Shown here: positions 22,517-26,332 of the stretch, one piece after another
Layout of the letters: every line of letters begins with the position of its first letter
How positions within the stretch are numbered: the stretch's first letter is position 1
Assembly: GCA_003022685.1 (NCBI GenBank)
Contig: PXSV01000044.1
Location: 1 to 26,332 of the forward strand
Reading direction: 5' to 3'
Source of the DNA: Halobacteriales archaeon SW_9_67_24
Lineage (GTDB): Archaea; Halobacteriota; Halobacteria; Halobacteriales; Halococcaceae
DNA: 26,332 nt
The notes under the pieces: model-generated
What the model saw: only the letters and a program-made list of their open reading frames with translations
Told to the model about the DNA's origin: nothing
Databases searched by the model: none
Translations under genes and position numbers: made by a program

Positions 22517-22761
22517 CATCCCCTTCAGAACGCGAGGGCGGCCACGACGGTTTTGTGCCATCGAACGGGAGTCGGGAGCGATGCTGCAGGTCTGCCCCAA
22601 CTACCGGAGCTTCGACGTGGAGAGGACCGTCGAGGATAGCGGTGGCGACGGCGATGCGGTAGCGGTCTGCCGGTCGGATTCGGTCGGCGTCTCGATGTCC
22701 GATCGTGGCGGCTGGACGTCCGTGCTCGATCGGAAATCAGGGCAGACGAACGCCTTCCTGT
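22517..22761. other. 245-nt gap without a convincing gene
   Basis: A plus-strand frame 22581-22805 (MLQVCPNYRSFDVERTVED...) starts about 30 nt after a GGTTTTGTG box but runs into the antisense of the aldehyde dehydrogenase gene and has no recognisable motif. I do not call it a gene. Confidence 0.4.
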
Positions 22762-24138
22762 CTATCCGCCGTCGGCTTTCTGGATCCAGACCGTCTTCTC
22801 GTTGACGAACTCGCGGATGCCGTGGCCGGCGAGCTCGCGGCCGTACCCCGAGTCCTTGATCCCGCCGAACGGCACCCGGGGGTCGGACTTCACGAGCTGG
22901 TTGACGAAACAACAGCCCGCCTCGAACTCGCGCGCGACTCGCTCGCCACGATCGAGGTCCTCGGTCCAGACCGACGCGCCGAGGCCGAACTCGACGTCGT
23001 TGGCGAGTTCGATCGCTTCCGCCTCGTCGCTCACCCGGAACACCGGTGCGACCGGTCCGAACGTCTCCTCGCACGCCCCGGCGGCGTCGCGGGGAACGTC
23101 CGTGAGGACCGTCGGTGGGTAGTAGAACCCATCTCGGTCCATCGGTTCGCCGCCGAGTTCGAGACTCGCGCCCGCATCGAGCGTGCGCTCGACTTGGTCG
23201 TGGAGATCGTTCAGCAGGTCCTCGCGGGCCTGGGGGCCAAGATCGGTGTTCTCCTCGGTCGGATCGCCGACCTCCAAACTGTCCATCTCGTCGGTGAACT
23301 CGTCGAGGAACTCGTCGTAGATGTCCTCATGGACGATGAACCGCTTCGCGGCGATGCAGGATTGCCCGGAGTTCAGGGTGCGCGCGCTCGCGCCGGTCGC
23401 GGCGGCGGCAGCGATGTCGGCGTCGTCGAGTACAACGAACGGGTCGCTCCCGCCGAGCTCTAATACCGTTTTCTTGAGTTCGCTACCGGCGGTCTCGGCG
23501 ACCGCCCGACCGGCGGGTTCGCTCCCGGTCAGCGTCGCCGCCCGAAGTCGGTCGTCCTGAAGGATCGCCTCCACCTGGTCCGAGCCGATCAGCAAGGATT
23601 GAAAGACGTCCTCGGGGTAGCCGGCACGCTCGAAGACGTCCGCGATCGCCATCGCACACTCGGGGACGTTCGAGGCATGCTTGAGGAGGCCGACGTTGCC
23701 CGCGGTGAGGTGGGGTGCGGCGAACCGGAACACCTGCCAGAACGGGTAGTTCCACGGCATCACCGCGAGGATCGGCCCGAGGGGCTCGTAGGAGACGAAC
23801 GCGTTCGCCTCCGGTGCGCTCGAAAGTGCCTCGTCCGCGAGGTGCTCGCCGGCAGTCTCGGCGTAGTAGTCGCACACCCACGCACATTTCTCGACTTCAG
23901 AGACCGCCCCCGAGATCGGTTTGCCCATCTCCCGGGTCATGATCTCGGCGTACTCCTCGGTGTTCTCGCGGAGCACGTCGGCAGCGTCGGCGAGGAGTTC
24001 GCGCCGTTCGATGGTCGACCGTTCGCGCCACGACTCGAAGGTCGCCGTCGCGCGGTCGAGCGCCTCCTCGATGTCCTCGTCGGAGTGACCTTCGACGGGT
24101 TCGAGCGCCTCGCCGGTGGCCGGGTTCACGCGATCCAT
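22762..24138 (-). CDS. NAD(P)-dependent aldehyde dehydrogenase, probably succinate-semialdehyde dehydrogenase
   Basis: 458 residues, cytoplasmic. It oxidises an aldehyde to its acid. Key residues: Asn130 (MPWNYPFWQ), the cofactor-loop motif LTGSEPAGRAVAETAG (203-218), general base Glu227 (VLELGGSDPF) and catalytic Cys261 (NSGQSCIAAKRFIV). C-terminal EETFGPVAPVFRV and PFGGIKDSGYGRELAGHGIREFVN match the short (about 455-460 residue) GabD/YneI-like succinate-semialdehyde dehydrogenase group. Start at the ATG 24138, immediately giving MDRVNPATGE, the family N-terminus; the open frame further upstream is not similar to the family. An AAACTACAAC box lies about 30 nt upstream. It lies downstream of hemA on the same strand but 130 nt away, so it is probably a separate transcript. 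Substrate is inferred from family resemblance. Confidence 0.9.
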   Translation of the reverse strand: MDRVNPATGEALEPVEGHSDEDIEEALDRATATFESWRERSTIERRELLADAADVLRENTEEYAEIMTREMGKPISGAVSEVEKCAWVCDYYAETAGEHLADEALSSAPEANAFVSYEPLGPILAVMPWNYPFWQVFRFAAPHLTAGNVGLLKHASNVPECAMAIADVFERAGYPEDVFQSLLIGSDQVEAILQDDRLRAATLTGSEPAGRAVAETAGSELKKTVLELGGSDPFVVLDDADIAAAAATGASARTLNSGQSCIAAKRFIVHEDIYDEFLDEFTDEMDSLEVGDPTEENTDLGPQAREDLLNDLHDQVERTLDAGASLELGGEPMDRDGFYYPPTVLTDVPRDAAGACEETFGPVAPVFRVSDEAEAIELANDVEFGLGASVWTEDLDRGERVAREFEAGCCFVNQLVKSDPRVPFGGIKDSGYGRELAGHGIREFVNEKTVWIQKADGG

Positions 24139-24268
24139 ACGGCGTGGTGGGCGTGTGGGACAGTTGTAGTTTCGGCCTGCGATCCGAAACCCACCGACTG
24201 CGCGTTCGGCCGTCCGGAATCGGAGAGCGGATGGCGAAAACGGGAGAGCACGGCGTCCGACGACGGGT

Positions 24269-25606
24269 TTAGTCGTCCGATCGGTCGGCGGCCGCGGCGA
24301 ACGCGCGCTCCATCGTGGTGGCGGGCTCGTCGGCTTTGGTCGCCTCCCCAGGGGTCGGCGCGTCGCCGTCGAAGGTGGGGTCAAATAGTTGAAGAGCGGT
24401 GTTGATCGTCGACCAGTCGTCGGCCTCGGCGGCGTCGCGCAGGCTCCGCGTCGGAGCGGCGAGCAGCTGGTTCACGAGCGCGTCCGCGAACGACTCGACG
24501 ACCGCGCGCTGGTCGTCGGTCAGCCCGTCGGTTTCGAGCTGCGAGACCGCGCGTTCGAGTTCGCGTTTCTTCATCCGTTCCGCGCCAGCGTACATCGCAC
24601 CGATCGCCTCGTCGGCGCGCTGGCGCTTGTATCGGGCGAGCAGCCGGTCGAACTCCTCGTCGATCATCGCCTCGACCTGCGCCGCGGCCTCCCGGCGACG
24701 CGCGTGCGTCTCGTCGGTGACCGATTCGAGCGCGTCGAGGTCCCGCACGGTGACGTTCGGTCGGTCGACCGCGGCGGGCGAGACGTCGCGCGGCTGGGCG
24801 AGGTCGATCACGAACGTCTCGCCGGCCCCCTCGAACGTCACCTCCTCGAACACCGGCTCGGGGCTGGCGGTCGCCGAAACCACGACGTCGGCGTCGGCAA
24901 CCGCCCCCGAGAGATCCTCGAGCGCGAGCGGGGTCGCGTCGGCGTCGACCGCTCCTGCGACGTGCGCCGCGCTCGTCGCCGTCCGGTTCGCGATCAGGAG
25001 GTCGTCGACCGTCTCGGCGAGCGCGGTGGCGGCGAGCGTCCCCATCTCGCCGGCCCCGACGACGAGCGCGGTCGCGTCCCCGAGGTCGCCCTCGCTCGCG
25101 GCGAGTTCGGCGGCGGCGCTCCCGAGCGAGACTACGCCCTCGTCGATCCCGGTTTCGGTCCGGGCGCGCTCGCCGACGTGGAGGGCCTTCTCGATTCCCG
25201 TCTCGAACAGCGGACCGATCCCGCCCGCCGCCCGCGCGTTCGCGTAGGCGTCGCGGACCTGGCCGAGGACCTGGTCCTCGCCGAGCACGACCGATTCGAG
25301 CCCGCAGGCGACCCGCATGAGGTGCCGGAGGCTCGCCTCGTGGTCCAGTTCGACGACGGTTTCCTCGGGGAGGTCCTCGACGACGGGGGCGACGACCGCC
25401 CGTCCGACGGCGGGGTCGTCGGTCACGACGTACGCCTCGACGCGGTGGCACGTCTCGATGACGAACGCCTCGCGCACCGCGTCGTGATCGAGCAGCGCTT
25501 CGACGGCCGCGCGCTCGTCGCGGACGCCGACCGCCTCGATCGTCCCGACGCTCGCGTGCCGATGCGAGACGCTCACGCCCGAGACCACGCCGGTCGCCGT
25601 CGTCAT
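24269..25606 (-). CDS. hemA: Glutamyl-tRNA reductase
   Basis: 445 residues. Reduces glutamyl-tRNA to glutamate-1-semialdehyde, the first step of C5 tetrapyrrole synthesis (heme, siroheme, cobalamin). The catalytic domain has SVSHRHASV (12-20), Cys53 in ETCHRVEAY, and GLESVVLGEDQVLGQVRDAYA (about 102-122). The NADPH domain has ALVVGAGEMGTLAATAL and LLIANRTATSA, then VVVSATASPEPVF and FVIDLAQPRDV. A helical dimerisation domain follows (RRREAAAQVEAMIDEEFDRLL onwards), with an extra acidic tail of about 40 residues typical of haloarchaea. Its ATG (25606-25604) overlaps the TGA of the upstream siroheme synthase gene as ATGA, so the two are translationally coupled in one operon. Confidence 0.97.
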   Translation of the reverse strand: MTTATGVVSGVSVSHRHASVGTIEAVGVRDERAAVEALLDHDAVREAFVIETCHRVEAYVVTDDPAVGRAVVAPVVEDLPEETVVELDHEASLRHLMRVACGLESVVLGEDQVLGQVRDAYANARAAGGIGPLFETGIEKALHVGERARTETGIDEGVVSLGSAAAELAASEGDLGDATALVVGAGEMGTLAATALAETVDDLLIANRTATSAAHVAGAVDADATPLALEDLSGAVADADVVVSATASPEPVFEEVTFEGAGETFVIDLAQPRDVSPAAVDRPNVTVRDLDALESVTDETHARRREAAAQVEAMIDEEFDRLLARYKRQRADEAIGAMYAGAERMKKRELERAVSQLETDGLTDDQRAVVESFADALVNQLLAAPTRSLRDAAEADDWSTINTALQLFDPTFDGDAPTPGEATKADEPATTMERAFAAAADRSDD

Positions 25607-26304
25607 CGCTCACCCGAGAGAACGTCCTCGATCACTGATTGTGCCTCTGTCCATCCGGAGGGGCCTGAGTCACCTAAAGCCTTCCAAACCCGCTCCGATC
25701 GGACGACCGCCCGGATCGCCGCCCGGCGTTCCGACGGAGCCACCCCGCGCTCGCGGAGTTCGGTGCGGAGCTGTCCGGAGAGCTCCGCCATCGCGCCCGC
25801 ACCCGCGAACTCCTCCTCGAAGCGCTCGCGGAGGTGGCGACTGAGCGCCGGGCTCCGCCCGCCGGTGGCGACCGCCAGCGTCACCGGGTCGTCCCGCACT
25901 GTCGCCGGCACGACGATCTCACGCGCCCGTTCGTTGCCGTCGTTTCCATCACGATCCGAATCGGCGTCCGATTCGGCGGGATCGTCGCCCGTGCTCCGGT
26001 CGGCGCGGTTCAGGAGGACGCCGTGCTCGTGTGCCGCCCGTGCGATGGCGTCGTTCACCGGACCGTCGTCGGTCGCCGCGACCGCGAGCGCCGGGTCGGC
26101 CCGGTCGAACCAGCCCGGAACGGCCATCGGACCGGGAACGGCCCGAACCCGCTCCGCACCGCCGAACTCGCGGTCGCCGAAGTCGGGACTCACCACTACG
26201 GTCCGTGCTTCGCGGGCGAACCGCCTGGCCTTGCGCGCGCCGACCCGCCCGCCGCCAAACACCAGCACCGTCGACCCGGAGAAATCGTGGAACAGTGGAA
26301 TCAT
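25603..26304 (-). CDS. Precorrin-2 dehydrogenase / sirohydrochlorin ferrochelatase-like (Met8/CysG N-terminal type)
   Basis: 233 residues. It makes siroheme (and, in archaea, feeds the siroheme-dependent heme route) from precorrin-2. The N-terminal NAD-binding fold reads STVLVFGGGRVGARKARRFA (11-30), and the substrate region has the hallmark TGGRSPALSRHLRE (147-160). Asp102 in NRADRS is the likely counterpart of the catalytic Asp of Met8/CysG. A low-complexity acidic insertion (about 103-127, GDDPAESDADSDRDGNDGNE) interrupts the loop before the VVPATV strand and is a halophile feature. It is the first gene of the pair with hemA, overlapping it by 4 bases. An A-rich GGGAAAAAAGG stretch just upstream of the ATG at 26304 may be its promoter, cut by the window end. 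Confidence 0.92.
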   Translation of the reverse strand: MIPLFHDFSGSTVLVFGGGRVGARKARRFAREARTVVVSPDFGDREFGGAERVRAVPGPMAVPGWFDRADPALAVAATDDGPVNDAIARAAHEHGVLLNRADRSTGDDPAESDADSDRDGNDGNERAREIVVPATVRDDPVTLAVATGGRSPALSRHLRERFEEEFAGAGAMAELSGQLRTELRERGVAPSERRAAIRAVVRSERVWKALGDSGPSGWTEAQSVIEDVLSGER

Positions 26305-26332
26305 TCAAGCCCCCACCTTTTTTCCCTCGTTC

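Noticed and set aside
22581..22805. 74-codon plus-strand ORF beginning MLQVCPNYRSFDVE
   Set aside because: It has a promoter-like T-run but overlaps the 3' end of the aldehyde dehydrogenase gene and shows no domain; too weak to call.

Overview
The window comes from a haloarchaeon (class Halobacteria), chromosome or large replicon. Reasons: very high GC; strongly acidic proteins; Tat (twin-arginine) signals on almost every exported protein; promoters with a T/A-rich box about 27-30 nt upstream of the start codon (leaderless transcripts); and typical haloarchaeal families (Bat-type PAS/GAF/HTH-10 regulator, HemA with Met8-type siroheme synthase, Tat-exported S8 proteases). Genus cannot be fixed from the sequence alone.

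Layout. 1-292: the 3' part of a ThiF/MoeB/UbaA-type E1 gene (+) runs into the 5' end of a kynureninase gene (-), both cut at the same point, so this looks like a rearrangement or assembly junction. 382-4159: an HSL-family esterase and a large Bat-like multi-PAS regulator, both minus strand. 4439-14599: a secretome island of two complete Tat-exported subtilisin-like proteases, a Tat-exported beta-propeller protein, a Tat lipoprotein of Tp34/P19-like type, and a degraded fourth protease. The three complete module-bearing proteins and the broken one share a C-terminal module of about 110-130 residues with an FT-[AG]-GQTN signature; I regard this as the most interesting content. 14783-18590: a small winged-helix regulator, an S9 prolyl-oligopeptidase-type peptidase, and a PiT phosphate transporter. 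18591-18859: a divergent regulatory region with repeated CTGTC-N-GACAG palindromes. 18860-19390: a two-helix membrane protein with a 12-residue charged repeat, then an 82-bp element with perfect 16-bp inverted ends. 19485-21414: a divergent pair, Gfo/Idh/MocA oxidoreductase and HpcH/HpaI aldolase, probably sugar or sugar-acid catabolism. 21542-22516: a moaB gene broken by an internal deletion and frameshift, divergent from a small membrane protein gene that appears to be preceded by a 15-codon leaderless upstream ORF. 22762-26304: an aldehyde (probably succinate-semialdehyde) dehydrogenase, then a tetrapyrrole operon, met8-like siroheme synthase and hemA, with a 4-base ATGA overlap.

How it fits together: the core (hemA, siroheme, PiT, E1, moaB) is housekeeping. 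The 4.4-14.6 kb section is accessory export machinery cargo: different catalytic or binding heads carrying one shared tail. Three independent lesions (E1/kynureninase junction, protease pseudogene, moaB deletion) suggest either a genome that is actively rearranging or a draft assembly with local errors. No tRNA, rRNA, CRISPR array, transposase or integrase was recognised.
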